Of a stretch of 64,000 nucleotides of DNA, positions 45,366-53,980 are shown piece after piece; the first letter of the stretch is position 1; each line of letters opens with the position of its first letter. Source of the stretch: Flavobacteriaceae bacterium (GTDB lineage Bacteria > Bacteroidota > Bacteroidia > Flavobacteriales > Flavobacteriaceae). The stretch lies in the NCBI GenBank assembly GCA_030148025.1, contig JASBUG010000041.1, positions 166,566 through 230,565 on the forward strand, read 5' to 3'. The translations under genes and the position numbers were made by a program. The notes below the pieces were generated by a model. It was not told where the DNA came from. It saw only the letters and a list, made by a program, of their open reading frames with translations, and did no database searches.

Positions 45366-45704
45366 CTAGTAGGCAGATTCTTTGGCAAAGTGTTTTGTTA
45401 ATAGGTAATACACTACGGCGCGATATTTATTTCTGTTTGAACGTCCGTAAGTATCCATCACTTTATTAATAGCTCCATCAAGATCATCACCTTCTGATAA
45501 GCCTAATTTTTTAATTAAAAAATTATTCTTTACTGTTTCTAACTCATTTTCATCGCTGCTAGAAACCGTTGCAGAATCTGCATTGTAGATAGATGGCCCA
45601 CATCCTATGGTTACTCTTGTTAAAAGATCCATATCTGCATCTATACCGCATTTATCTTTTAAATCTGCTGCATATTTTGCTATTAATTCATCTCTTTTAC
45701 TCAT
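45366..45704 (-). CDS. DUF2853 family protein
   Basis: This 112-aa soluble protein matches DUF2853: 'IGCGPSIYNADSATVSSSDENELETVKNNFL' and a C-terminal 'NKYRAVVYYLLTKHF'. The family is small, helical and of unknown function, common in Bacteroidota and Proteobacteria. It has its own terminator and stands between cvfB and menD. Confidence 0.85.
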   Translation of the reverse strand: MSKRDELIAKYAADLKDKCGIDADMDLLTRVTIGCGPSIYNADSATVSSSDENELETVKNNFLIKKLGLSEGDDLDGAINKVMDTYGRSNRNKYRAVVYYLLTKHFAKESAY

Positions 45705-45792
45705 AATACTGTTGTTTTTTTGTGTTAAAAATTAAATAAGTTTTGCTAACTAATTTTATGACACTAAAGTTACGAAAAAGTCACATTTTATT

Positions 45793-47445
45793 TTAAGAAA
45801 TTGCTTTGAAATAGTTTAATAAAACATCATCATTTAATGTTCTTGGTGTAAAGATTTCAATAAGCTTTGGCGATTGACTTTCGGAGTAAAATTTCGGCAG
45901 TATTTCTTCTAGGTATTCAATTGTATTAGCCGACTCATATTCAAAACCATACATGTCGCATAAATGCTTTGCATTAAGATGGTGTTTGGTTTCAAAATAG
46001 GTATCGAAATTCTCGGTATTCTTATGTCCTGGTAAAATTCTAAAAATACCTCCACCTTCGTTATTAATTAAAATAATTCTGAAATTATTTGGAGTATAAT
46101 TATTCCATAAGGCATTACTATCATAGAAGAAGCTAAGGTCACCTGTTATAAAAACCGTTGGTTCATTGGCTACTGAAGCCATTCCTAAAGCAGTAGACGT
46201 ACTACCATCAATACCACTAGTACCACGATTACAAAATACCTTAAGCGTGTTATTTAGGTCGAATAGTTGTACATAACGAACGGTTGAACTATTCCCTAAT
46301 TGCAAGTTCACATAATCAGGAATGTGCTCTAAAACAGTTTCAAATACTTTAAGGTCTGAATACGGAATGCTATTTAGATAATCTTTATGTTTTACGGCTC
46401 TGTGTTCTTTTACCTTGTTCCAAGTTGATTTATAGTTACTTTCCGTGTTTTGATAGTCATTACAAAACGCATTGAAAAATGGATTTACAGAACATTTAAA
46501 ATGTTTTTCTAAACAAAAGAAGGTATTGAAAGCTTTATGAGAATCTATATGCCAATGATGCTTAGGTTGTAGCCTTCTTAAAAAAGCCTTCACCTTTTTA
46601 GATACTATCATACCTCCAAAAGTTAAAAGTACGTCTGGTTGTAGGTCTTCAAACTCCTCATCAGTTAATGGTGCAATGATCTTATCTATACTTGGAAAGA
46701 AATTATCATGATGCAGATTAGAAGTGGTTTCAGTAAATACTATAACACTATCATCATTTGCTAAAGCATCCAAATACTTTTGCTCAACTTCATTTGGCTG
46801 ATTCACACCAACCAACACCATTTTTTTTGTAGATTCTTTCCAGATATTTTTATACACTTCAATATCATCTGTAAGTGTATCTTCTTGCTTAACTTCAACA
46901 ACTTCTGGAAACTCAGTAAAATCTTCTATCAATTCGTATAATGGTTCATTAAAAGGCACATTTATATGTACTGGACCACTATTCTGTATTGCATAATTAA
47001 TGGCTTCATTTATAAGTTTACCATTTTCTGAACCTTCCTCAGTAAGATTGGCTGCATGCAAAATATGATTACTAAAAACGCCTTCTTGATTAATGGTTTG
47101 TCCGTCTCCAACATTTATTAAATGTTTAGGTCTATCGGCAGAAATAACTACCAAAGGTATATCGCTATAAAAAGCTTCGGCTACTGCAGGATAATAGTTA
47201 AGTAACGCACTACCCGAAGTACAAACCACAGCAACAGGTTCTTTCAGTTTTTGAGCAATACCCAAAGCAAAAAAAGCTGCACAACGCTCGTCTACAATGC
47301 TATAACATTTAAAGAAATCGTGATTAGTAAATCCTATGGTTAAAGGTGCATTTCTACTACCTGGAGAAATGACAATATGTTTAATGCCCTTCGCTTTGCA
47401 AAGCTGAATTACGGTTTGGGCCAGTGGAATTTTAGGTAATCTCAT
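45793..47445 (-). CDS. menD: SEPHCHC synthase (menaquinone biosynthesis)
   Basis: This 550-aa thiamine-diphosphate enzyme has N-terminal 'GIKHIVISPGSRNAPLTIGF' and 'DERCAAFFALGIAQ' (with the ThDP-activating Glu) and a C-terminal 'TGDLSFFYDSNAL...NNEGGGIF' Mg/ThDP-binding motif (GDxSFxxD...NN). These are specific for MenD, which joins 2-oxoglutarate to isochorismate. It lies 32 nt after menF. Confidence 0.95.
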   Translation of the reverse strand: MRLPKIPLAQTVIQLCKAKGIKHIVISPGSRNAPLTIGFTNHDFFKCYSIVDERCAAFFALGIAQKLKEPVAVVCTSGSALLNYYPAVAEAFYSDIPLVVISADRPKHLINVGDGQTINQEGVFSNHILHAANLTEEGSENGKLINEAINYAIQNSGPVHINVPFNEPLYELIEDFTEFPEVVEVKQEDTLTDDIEVYKNIWKESTKKMVLVGVNQPNEVEQKYLDALANDDSVIVFTETTSNLHHDNFFPSIDKIIAPLTDEEFEDLQPDVLLTFGGMIVSKKVKAFLRRLQPKHHWHIDSHKAFNTFFCLEKHFKCSVNPFFNAFCNDYQNTESNYKSTWNKVKEHRAVKHKDYLNSIPYSDLKVFETVLEHIPDYVNLQLGNSSTVRYVQLFDLNNTLKVFCNRGTSGIDGSTSTALGMASVANEPTVFITGDLSFFYDSNALWNNYTPNNFRIILINNEGGGIFRILPGHKNTENFDTYFETKHHLNAKHLCDMYGFEYESANTIEYLEEILPKFYSESQSPKLIEIFTPRTLNDDVLLNYFKAIS

Positions 47446-47477
47446 TAAGATGCAAAGGTATTGAAAATAGTGTGGTT

Positions 47478-48602
47478 TTAAAATCCGAAAACACTTTTCA
47501 TTGTACGCGTTTTATTTACTGTTTCATCCCACTCACTTTCAGCATTTGAGTCTTTTGTAATGCCGCCACCAACATAAACAATGGCGCTTTTTTCTTGTAG
47601 TTGCATACAACGTAAATTCACAAACAAATGCGTAGACCGTTTATTAAAACCATAAGCTCTATTCTCTATGTTACGTCTCCCTGCTCTAGGCAGAATTTTA
47701 GTTTCTCTATTTAGTTCACCTAAATAGCCTGTATAAAATTCACGATTATAATGTTCGTTATCCAATATAAACTGCATAGCATCCAATTTAGGTGTACCGC
47801 AAACTGCAGGTGTAGGGTGCATTCTTAAAATAAGTTTCTGTAAACTTTTAGAATCTTGAGTTAACTGTCCTGTAATATCTGTACGTAAATGCAGTAAGCG
47901 TCCAGCTTTTACTGTTTTTGCTTCAGACACTTCCATTTGTTGTAAATGTTCCTGAAGTTCTTCAACAATATGATCGGTTACTAATTGCTGCTCTACAATT
48001 TCTTTTTCAGACCAATTCACGTCGAGTGTTCCTAGGTAATTTTGTGTTCCAGCCAATGCCATCGTAGAAAATCGATTACGTTCAACATCCAATAAAGTTT
48101 CAGGTGTTGCACCTAGCCACATTCCTACTTTAGGATGATACCAACAATATACAAACGCCGAATTGTAGCTATTCAACAGCGATTTAAACAATGGTAATAC
48201 ATCTATATTATCTTCAAATTGCAAGGCTTCTTTTCTAGATAATACAACTTTGGCTAAATCGCCTTTTTTGGTTGCTTCAACACCTTTATTGACCAGGTTG
48301 ATATGATGTTCCTCGTCATTTTCAATTTCAAAAACAATAGGTTCTATACGTTCTGAAACAATCTCGTCTAAGGTTAATAAATTTCTGGATCTGCTATACG
48401 GAATTAAAATAGCATCCTTCCTTATATCGAAAGGTGCAAATACAAAACCACTTTCTTCAAAGTTTTCAATTTTATATAATGCATCATCCTTTTGCAAAAG
48501 TGCTCTTACTTCAAAAGTATTAGGCATACTATAAGCTACAAAAGGCAAATCTTTTTCGAGATGCTCACTTAGGTAATTAAAAAAATCTGCAGATGCTAAC
48601 AA
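47478..48602 (-). CDS. menF: Isochorismate synthase
   Basis: This 374-aa chorismate-binding enzyme has 'GDLAKVVLSRKEAL' (the Lys of the general base), 'WLGATPETLLDV', 'MALAGTQ', 'HLRTDITGQL', 'LHPTPAVCGTPK' and 'REFYTGYLGEL', the usual set for isochorismate synthases. The shorter N-terminus is normal for Bacteroidota. Menaquinone use is supported by menD just downstream; siderophore use is unlikely without NRPS genes. Confidence 0.9.
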   Translation of the reverse strand: MLASADFFNYLSEHLEKDLPFVAYSMPNTFEVRALLQKDDALYKIENFEESGFVFAPFDIRKDAILIPYSRSRNLLTLDEIVSERIEPIVFEIENDEEHHINLVNKGVEATKKGDLAKVVLSRKEALQFEDNIDVLPLFKSLLNSYNSAFVYCWYHPKVGMWLGATPETLLDVERNRFSTMALAGTQNYLGTLDVNWSEKEIVEQQLVTDHIVEELQEHLQQMEVSEAKTVKAGRLLHLRTDITGQLTQDSKSLQKLILRMHPTPAVCGTPKLDAMQFILDNEHYNREFYTGYLGELNRETKILPRAGRRNIENRAYGFNKRSTHLFVNLRCMQLQEKSAIVYVGGGITKDSNAESEWDETVNKTRTMKSVFGF

Positions 48603-48603
48603 A

Positions 48604-49029
48604 TTACTTCGCTTTAGGTAAAGTTATAGTTGTTAAGCGACATGACGAAATTAAACGATCATTATCATCAGTAACTCTAATATTAAAAAGTTGTGTCGTT
48701 CTACCTTTATGAACAAATGTAGCCTTTGCATAAACCGTACCCTCACTAATACTTTTAATATGGTTTGCACTTACCTCAATACCACGAACAAAATACTTGT
48801 CTGAATCTAAAAAAATATGTGCCGCAAAACTACCAACGCTCTCAGCCAAAGCTACAGTTGCTCCACCATGCAAAACGCCATCTGGTTGATGTACACGAGA
48901 ATTTACAGGCATTTTAGCAACTAAATAATCTGTTCCAGCATCACAAATTTCAATATTAAGGGTTTCCATTAAGGTATTTTTGTTTGCTGCATTTGCTCGA
49001 GCGAGCACTTCTTCTTTATTAAATTGCAT
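48604..49029 (-). CDS. Hotdog-fold thioesterase (PaaI type), possible DHNA-CoA thioesterase
   Basis: This 141-aa protein has 'HQPDGVLHGGATVALAESVGSFAA', the PaaI/ComA hotdog motif with the catalytic Glu in 'ALAES', and a C-terminal 'KGRTTQLFNIRVTDD' strand. Similar proteins (MenI/YdiI type) hydrolyse DHNA-CoA in menaquinone synthesis. The gene lies one nt upstream of menF and close to menD, so that role fits, but PaaI-like activity on other acyl-CoAs cannot be excluded. Confidence 0.8.
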   Translation of the reverse strand: MQFNKEEVLARANAANKNTLMETLNIEICDAGTDYLVAKMPVNSRVHQPDGVLHGGATVALAESVGSFAAHIFLDSDKYFVRGIEVSANHIKSISEGTVYAKATFVHKGRTTQLFNIRVTDDNDRLISSCRLTTITLPKAK

Positions 49030-49072
49030 ACATTTGATTTAGATTTGTAAATGTACAAAACCCATACTAAAT

Positions 49073-49708
49073 ATGAATTCGGTTGAAAAAGAAATATCGT
49101 ATACCACAACTAACTCCTACTCTACCTTAAATACGCTTACCAAAGCCACTAAAAATGTGTGGTTTGTGTGTCATGGCATGAGTTATTTAAGCAGGTATTT
49201 TTTAAAGTATTTTAAAGGATTGAATCCTGAAGAGAACTACGTTATTGCTCCACAAGCGCAAAGTAAGTTCTATATTCAACCAAGTTTTAAACATGTTGGC
49301 GCGAGTTGGTTGACCAAAGAAAATACACTTAAGGAAACCGAGAACGTAATGCGCTATTTTGATGCTGTACTTGAAGCAGAACAAATTCCGGATAATGCAA
49401 ACCTTATTGTTGCTGGTTACTCACAAGGTGTTAGTGTGTCGATGCGTTATATTGCCAAACGTAAATTGAATTGCAGTAAACTGTTAATGATGTCTGGTGG
49501 TATTCCTAAGGAATTAGTAAAAGCCGATTTTGACTTTTTAAATTCAGACGTAAAACTTATTTATGGTATAGAGGATGAATACTTAAATGATGAACGTATG
49601 CAATACGAACAAGCGCGTGCCGAGGAACTATTTGGTAACAACGTAGAGATCATTCCGTTTGAAGGAAAACATATTGTAAATACAGATATAATTAATAGTT
49701 TAGTATAA
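49073..49708 (+). CDS. Alpha/beta hydrolase (carboxylesterase-like)
   Basis: This 211-aa protein has a nucleophile elbow 'VAGYSQGVSVS', 'VWFVCHGMSY' as the oxyanion-hole region, 'YGIEDEYL' with the acid residue and 'FEGKHIV' with the catalytic His. This is the phospholipase/carboxylesterase (YpfH-like) pattern. It is divergent from the hotdog gene with a 43-bp gap. Because MenH is also an alpha/beta hydrolase it deserves thought here, but the carboxylesterase match is better. Confidence 0.8.
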   Translation: MNSVEKEISYTTTNSYSTLNTLTKATKNVWFVCHGMSYLSRYFLKYFKGLNPEENYVIAPQAQSKFYIQPSFKHVGASWLTKENTLKETENVMRYFDAVLEAEQIPDNANLIVAGYSQGVSVSMRYIAKRKLNCSKLLMMSGGIPKELVKADFDFLNSDVKLIYGIEDEYLNDERMQYEQARAEELFGNNVEIIPFEGKHIVNTDIINSLV

Positions 49709-49711
49709 AAT

Positions 49712-49830
49712 AGATTCTTCGCTACGCTCTGAATGACAACACAGCAAAAGTCATTCTGAACGAGTGAAACGATGTGAAGAATCTTTTATTTAAGAGATTG
49801 TCGCGTCGCAAAATTGCTCCTCACAATGAC
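49712..49830. repeat. Intergenic palindromic repeats, composite copy
   Basis: Three half-elements lie in tandem: AGATTCTTCGCTACGCTCTG...GAATGAC (49712-49737), GTCATTCTGAACGAGTGAAA to AATCT (49750-49784) and AGAGATTGTCGCGTCG to CAATGAC (49793-49830). The first two are inverted to each other and share the AGATTCTTC and GAATGAC ends with the copy at 61.8 kb. The element fills most of the gap before the GNAT gene. Confidence 0.7.
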
Positions 49831-49854
49831 AACTGGTTATTTAAATAATAGGAT

Positions 49855-50427
49855 ATGATAGCACCAACTTTAGAAAACGAACGTGTAAAACTAGCATTAC
49901 TAGACCTGAGTAATTGCGAATATTTATTAGATGTAGCCAAACAAGAGAGATTAATACAATATTCGCCTAGTAAAATTGATACGCTGGAAGATCTACGTGA
50001 CTATGTACAAACTGCTGTAGATGGTTATTATCATAAAACCACGATGCCATTTATTATCTACGACAAACAAGCAGAAGCTTATGCAGGAAGTTCTCGTTTT
50101 GGACTTATAAACTGGAAAAATAAGGTGTTACATATTGGCTGGACATGGATTGGAAAAGAATTTCAAGGTACAGGATTAAACAAACACATGAAGTTTTTAA
50201 TGTTGCAATATGCTTTTGAGGAACTGAATTTTGACAAAGTAGAATTTCGTGTAGACGAACGTAATATAGCTTCCAGAAAAGCAGTTGAAAAAATTGGTGG
50301 TACGCTAGAAGGTATCTTACGAAAAGACACCTTGATGCTTGATGGGTTTAAACGTTCAACCTGTTGCTATGGCATTTTAAAAGAAGAATGGCCTGAAATA
50401 AAACAAACCATTTTTAAAGGGTTTTAG
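49855..50427 (+). CDS. GNAT N-acetyltransferase (RimJ/RimL type)
   Basis: This 190-aa protein has 'LLDVAKQERLIQY' at the front, 'HIGWTWIGKEFQGTGLNKHMKFLML' (acetyl-CoA loop), 'VEFRVDERNIASRKAVEKIGG' and 'GILRKDTLMLDG', all typical of RimJ/RimL acetyltransferases. It probably acetylates a protein N-terminus or a small amine. It overlaps the convergent YtxH gene by 4 nt. Confidence 0.85.
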   Translation: MIAPTLENERVKLALLDLSNCEYLLDVAKQERLIQYSPSKIDTLEDLRDYVQTAVDGYYHKTTMPFIIYDKQAEAYAGSSRFGLINWKNKVLHIGWTWIGKEFQGTGLNKHMKFLMLQYAFEELNFDKVEFRVDERNIASRKAVEKIGGTLEGILRKDTLMLDGFKRSTCCYGILKEEWPEIKQTIFKGF

Positions 50428-50744
50428 CTAGTTTGATACGTTCTATTTTTTTCTTTTAAAATAGCCAATTGTTTTTCTAAAAAGGTAATAGCTTTTTCGG
50501 TTTGTTTGCTTGCTTTTACTTTAAAGTCCTTAGCTTCTTCTTTAAATTTTTCTTTTCCTGAAGCAGCTGCTTTTGATAGATCGTCTTTAACCTCTGCGAA
50601 GTCGCTGGATAATTTATCTTTTATGTCTTTAGCTTCTTTTTTTAGTTTGCTTCTTGTTTCGCTGCCTTTGTCTGGTGCTAATAACACACCAATACCTGCA
50701 CCTACTAGTACGCCTAATACAATGGCTCCTTTATAATGTATCAT
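50424..50744 (-). CDS. YtxH domain-containing membrane-anchored protein
   Basis: This 106-aa protein has an N-terminal Gly-rich helix 'GAIVLGVLVGAGIGVLLAPDKGSETR', the classic YtxH signature, followed by a long amphipathic coiled-coil stretch rich in Lys, Glu and Ala. YtxH proteins are small stress-related proteins of unclear function. Monocistronic. Confidence 0.85.
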   Translation of the reverse strand: MIHYKGAIVLGVLVGAGIGVLLAPDKGSETRSKLKKEAKDIKDKLSSDFAEVKDDLSKAAASGKEKFKEEAKDFKVKASKQTEKAITFLEKQLAILKEKNRTYQTS

Positions 50745-50956
50745 AATGCTTTTTTTTTAATTGAACTTTATTTATTGGTATTAGGTTTGGTGAATTTGTT
50801 ACAAATCTATAATAATCAGCAAAGTAATTTTTAAGAGTTATACTTATCGGCTGGAATACTCTTAATTCAAATTGTTACTGGATTATAAACAAATATTATT
50901 AGTTCATTACTAGTAACGTCAACTATAATTTACTGTTTTATAAGTTGTCTATATTT

Positions 50957-52129
50957 TTATTTACCCATATTTTGGATGATTCGCTCTAATGAGTCTAAAA
51001 ACAATTCAATGTCTTGTTCTTTTATAGTTAAGGCTGGGTCCATGCGTAATACTTCAACCCCTGATCGCTTAACTAAAATAAATCCTTGATGCAATAATTC
51101 TTTACGAATGTATTCAGCTCGTGTTGTGAACTCGATTGCAATCATTAAACCTCTACCTCTTACTTCTTTTATTATGGAATTTTCATCTTTTATTTTATTC
51201 AATCGATGAACAATAAATTTCCCTAGCTTTTCACTTTTTTCTAGCAACTTTTCATCTGATATTGTATCAATTACTTCTTTAGCTATTAATGCTCCTAAAG
51301 GATCATTTTGGTGAGACTGAGAATAAAGAAACTGTTTATCCTTCAATAACTTAGCTACATTTTTTGAAATTGCAGCAACACTCACAGGGTAACCATTACC
51401 TACTCCCTTTCCAATAGCTATAATATCTGCTTCAATATTATAATGCTGAAAACCAAACCATCTCCCTGTTCGACCAATACCAGTTGTAATCTCATTAATC
51501 ATTACGATTCCATTATCGCGTTTTACTCTTTCAATAATTTTATCAATTAATTTGTGAGAAGGAAACCTAACTAATCCAGAAGAGCTACCTGGTTCGAATA
51601 AAAAAATTCCAATTTTTTCAAAAGGAATTTCTTGAAATTCTGAACAATCGCCAGTACAACCCATATCTTCTACATTGCAGGAACATTCAAGCCAGTTATA
51701 GATATACCAATTGTCATCATCTCTTTTGCTTGCTTCTCCATATGCGCCAAAATATGAATCAGCGAAAGTCAGTGATAAAGGTTTGTTAGTAATTGTTCTT
51801 GCAACACGCATTCCGTATTCAACAGCTTCACTACCAGAGCATATAAATTCACATCTACCTTCTTTCAAGTTAGCTATTTCTAATATCTTTATGGAAGTTT
51901 CTTCAATAATAGGGCTAGCATAGCAAAATCCAGAATGACTTATTTTGTCAATCTGTGATTGAATTGCATTATTTACTCTTGGATTACAATGCCCCACACT
52001 TGTACACCAAACCCCGGCTTCTAAATCTATATATTTATTACCTTTTGAATCATAGAGATAACAATTTTCAGCTTTTATAATATTATCCAATTCAAGATTA
52101 TGGCCAATCGACCAAATTATATGTTTCAT
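50957..52129 (-). CDS. Class III PLP-dependent aminotransferase with Cys-rich insert
   Basis: This 390-aa fold-type I enzyme has 'GHCNPRVNNAI', 'FICSGSEAVEYGMRVAR', 'NEITTGIGRTGRWFGFQH' and 'AIGKGVGNGYPVS' with the PLP-binding Lys (~241). The usual Asp that pairs with the PLP ring nitrogen (DEV-TG) is Asn (~210). Residues ~146-158 hold four Cys in the pattern CxC-x6-C-x3-C, not usual in the class. Substrate unknown. The 212-bp gap to the YtxH gene shows no clear site, and the upstream 586-bp gap holds repeats. Confidence 0.85.
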   Translation of the reverse strand: MKHIIWSIGHNLELDNIIKAENCYLYDSKGNKYIDLEAGVWCTSVGHCNPRVNNAIQSQIDKISHSGFCYASPIIEETSIKILEIANLKEGRCEFICSGSEAVEYGMRVARTITNKPLSLTFADSYFGAYGEASKRDDDNWYIYNWLECSCNVEDMGCTGDCSEFQEIPFEKIGIFLFEPGSSSGLVRFPSHKLIDKIIERVKRDNGIVMINEITTGIGRTGRWFGFQHYNIEADIIAIGKGVGNGYPVSVAAISKNVAKLLKDKQFLYSQSHQNDPLGALIAKEVIDTISDEKLLEKSEKLGKFIVHRLNKIKDENSIIKEVRGRGLMIAIEFTTRAEYIRKELLHQGFILVKRSGVEVLRMDPALTIKEQDIELFLDSLERIIQNMGK

Positions 52130-52346
52130 TTATTCACAGGTTAATTCTTTCTTATTTTTTGAAACGCTTAGAATCTATTTTTCAAGATGTAAATCGTCCT
52201 ATAAACTAAATTACTTCTTGGCACAAACCTATTCAAGGAATTAATCATGAAAAAACAAAAAATTATTAACAAACTGTTTTACAGTGAGTAACACATACAT
52301 CAATTAGTTATATAATAAGGAGATTATTACGTCGTACATAAAACTA

Positions 52347-52370
52347 CCCTTCGACTCCGCTCAGGGTGAC
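52347..52370. repeat. Repeat half-element with TTCGACTCCGCTCAG core
   Basis: The stretch CCCTTCGACTCCGCTCAGGG (52347-52366) followed by TGAC is a short inverted repeat carrying the core shared with the copies at 6.1, 12.1 and 62.3 kb. The outer arm is missing, so it looks like a decayed copy. Confidence 0.6.
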
Positions 52371-52381
52371 TTTTTAAGAAT

Positions 52382-52414
52382 AAAAAAAGGAGCTCGATGG
52401 TCATCAAGCTCCTT
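52382..52414 (-). terminator. Hairpin terminator on the minus strand
   Basis: Stem GGAGCTCGAT / ATCAAGCTCC (52389-52398 and 52403-52412) with seven A on the left, giving a U-tract on the minus strand. It lies 300 nt downstream of the propeller lipoprotein stop, so either that mRNA has a long 3' tail or a short transcript lies in between. Confidence 0.75.
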
Positions 52415-52715
52415 ATTACAATAATTATTAATCCCTTGAATTATTGTTATGTAAACCTAAAACAGGTTGTATATTTTTACCTATTTGGCTGCTAATGTAT
52501 ATTTTAAACAAAACATAATCAAATAGTTACGGTAAAATAATTTAATATTTTATCAACACTATTGTTAATAACTAATTGAAAGTTATTCTTTAGACTTATT
52601 AATATATTCATCTAGAAGTTCTCTTAACTCTTAAGCTTCCTTAATGTTTCGCTTTAGTATATCACCTATATGGATTGCTCCGTAATTGATGATTGGTTAT
52701 ATTATTTAAGATATT

Positions 52716-53882
52716 TTACCAAGGACCATCTCTGGTAATATTTACAAACGAAGTACCATCTGGAGCGAGTAATGCAGAAGGGTCATAACGATAAAGTCCG
52801 CCATAACCACCAAACCAAAACCTGCCTTTGGTATCTTCCATAAAGCCATAAACGCCTAGATTAAGTCCATCTTTTTTATCAAAGTTCTTAAAGTTGGGAG
52901 TAGCCTCTAAAGGATTAAAACGATACACACCAGCATGCTCTATAACAAACCAGAAATTACCAGAAGTATCTTCATAAAAGCCTCCTGCTTCAGTTCCGTT
53001 TATACCATGATCTTCTCCATAATGTGAAAAGGTCTTCCCATTCCATTTACAAATACCATTATGGTGCGTCGCAAACCATATGTTGCCATTTTTATCTTCT
53101 TTTATACCATTAACTGTATTATTACAAAGTCCGTCCTTATCTGAAATATTGGTAAGTGAATCTCCACCAGTCATGAGCGCAGTCGAAGGATCGTAAACAA
53201 ATGCACCACCACTAGTTCCAAACCAAATGCGACCTTTACTGTCTTCTGTAATACAGTTCACCATTTTAGAGCTTCTCACACCTCGTAATTCATCTGGCTT
53301 AACTTCAGGGAAATCAAAATCAGAAAAGGTGTCACCATCAAAGGTACTCATTCCTAAAACGGTGCCTATCCAAATGGTGCCTTTACTATCTATTTCCATA
53401 CTCCAAACATCATCATGTACCAAACCATCTTTCATACTGAAATTGGTAAAATAAGTACCATCATATTTTGTGATGCCTCCTGTGTGACCAATCCATAGAT
53501 TTCCTTGTGTATCTTCCTTAATTGTTTTTACAGCAATTTTACTTCCATCATTAGCAATAATATTGAAATACACTAACTCGTCATCTTGATAACGACACAA
53601 ACCATTGGCTGTACCAAACCACAAGGTTTCTTTACTATCCTGAAGCATGGTAATTACTGTACCACTAATTTGATTTCCTTGTGATCCTTTTGCGTGAATA
53701 TCTATTTTAAACTCTGGTAAACTATCGGCAGGAATAGCGATACTATTTGCCAATACTTTTTTAGTTTTCACTTCAGCTAGATTTGTATTATTACTAACTA
53801 CAACCTTAGTATTATCCTGACCTTTACAGGATAGAAAAACAGATAATAAAATAAATGCAAGAAATTTTGAAGATACACTCAT
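52716..53882 (-). CDS. Lipoprotein with two-component-regulator-type beta propeller
   Basis: This 388-aa protein has a lipoprotein signal (lipobox 'SVFLSC') and about seven repeats of the sensor propeller unit, each with 'G-IWIGT...G-KY/FDG' (for example 'GNLWIGHTGGITKYDGTYFTNF', 'GTIWIGTVLGMSTFDG' and 'GRIWFGTSGGAFVYD'). In Bacteroidota these repeats usually form the sensor of hybrid two-component systems. Here no kinase follows, so it is a stand-alone surface or periplasmic propeller. A longer frame to 53936 would bury the lipobox. Direct repeats (53935-53956) lie upstream. Confidence 0.85.
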   Translation of the reverse strand: MSVSSKFLAFILLSVFLSCKGQDNTKVVVSNNTNLAEVKTKKVLANSIAIPADSLPEFKIDIHAKGSQGNQISGTVITMLQDSKETLWFGTANGLCRYQDDELVYFNIIANDGSKIAVKTIKEDTQGNLWIGHTGGITKYDGTYFTNFSMKDGLVHDDVWSMEIDSKGTIWIGTVLGMSTFDGDTFSDFDFPEVKPDELRGVRSSKMVNCITEDSKGRIWFGTSGGAFVYDPSTALMTGGDSLTNISDKDGLCNNTVNGIKEDKNGNIWFATHHNGICKWNGKTFSHYGEDHGINGTEAGGFYEDTSGNFWFVIEHAGVYRFNPLEATPNFKNFDKKDGLNLGVYGFMEDTKGRFWFGGYGGLYRYDPSALLAPDGTSFVNITRDGPW

Positions 53883-53980
53883 CGTTACAATTTTTAATAA
53901 AAATACAGTATTGTACTTTTTAAAATTGTAAATCAAGTGTCAAAAAAGTGTCAAAAATTCCCCTAAGCTCTCTATATATG

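Larger units (their letters stand above)
52130..52715. other. 586-bp gap: repeat half, terminator and a possible gene relic
   Basis: This gap holds a repeat half-element (52347-52370), a strong minus-strand terminator (52382-52414), and, between that terminator and the propeller gene, a minus-strand reading frame (52583-52693) that is coding-like (ending in an ELRELLDEYINKSKE stretch) but broken by one TAA and lacking an ATG. The left part (52130-52340) shows only AT-rich sequence and one 14-codon frame that I reject. Confidence 0.4.

Noticed and set aside
49073..49708. Alpha/beta hydrolase as MenH
   Set aside because: Size and motifs fit a carboxylesterase, and it is divergent from the men genes; not convincing for SHCHC synthase.
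52247..52291. 14-codon plus-strand frame MKKQKIINKLFYSE, considered as a RiPP-like leader
   Set aside because: Too short, no core peptide, and no modification enzyme or transporter nearby.
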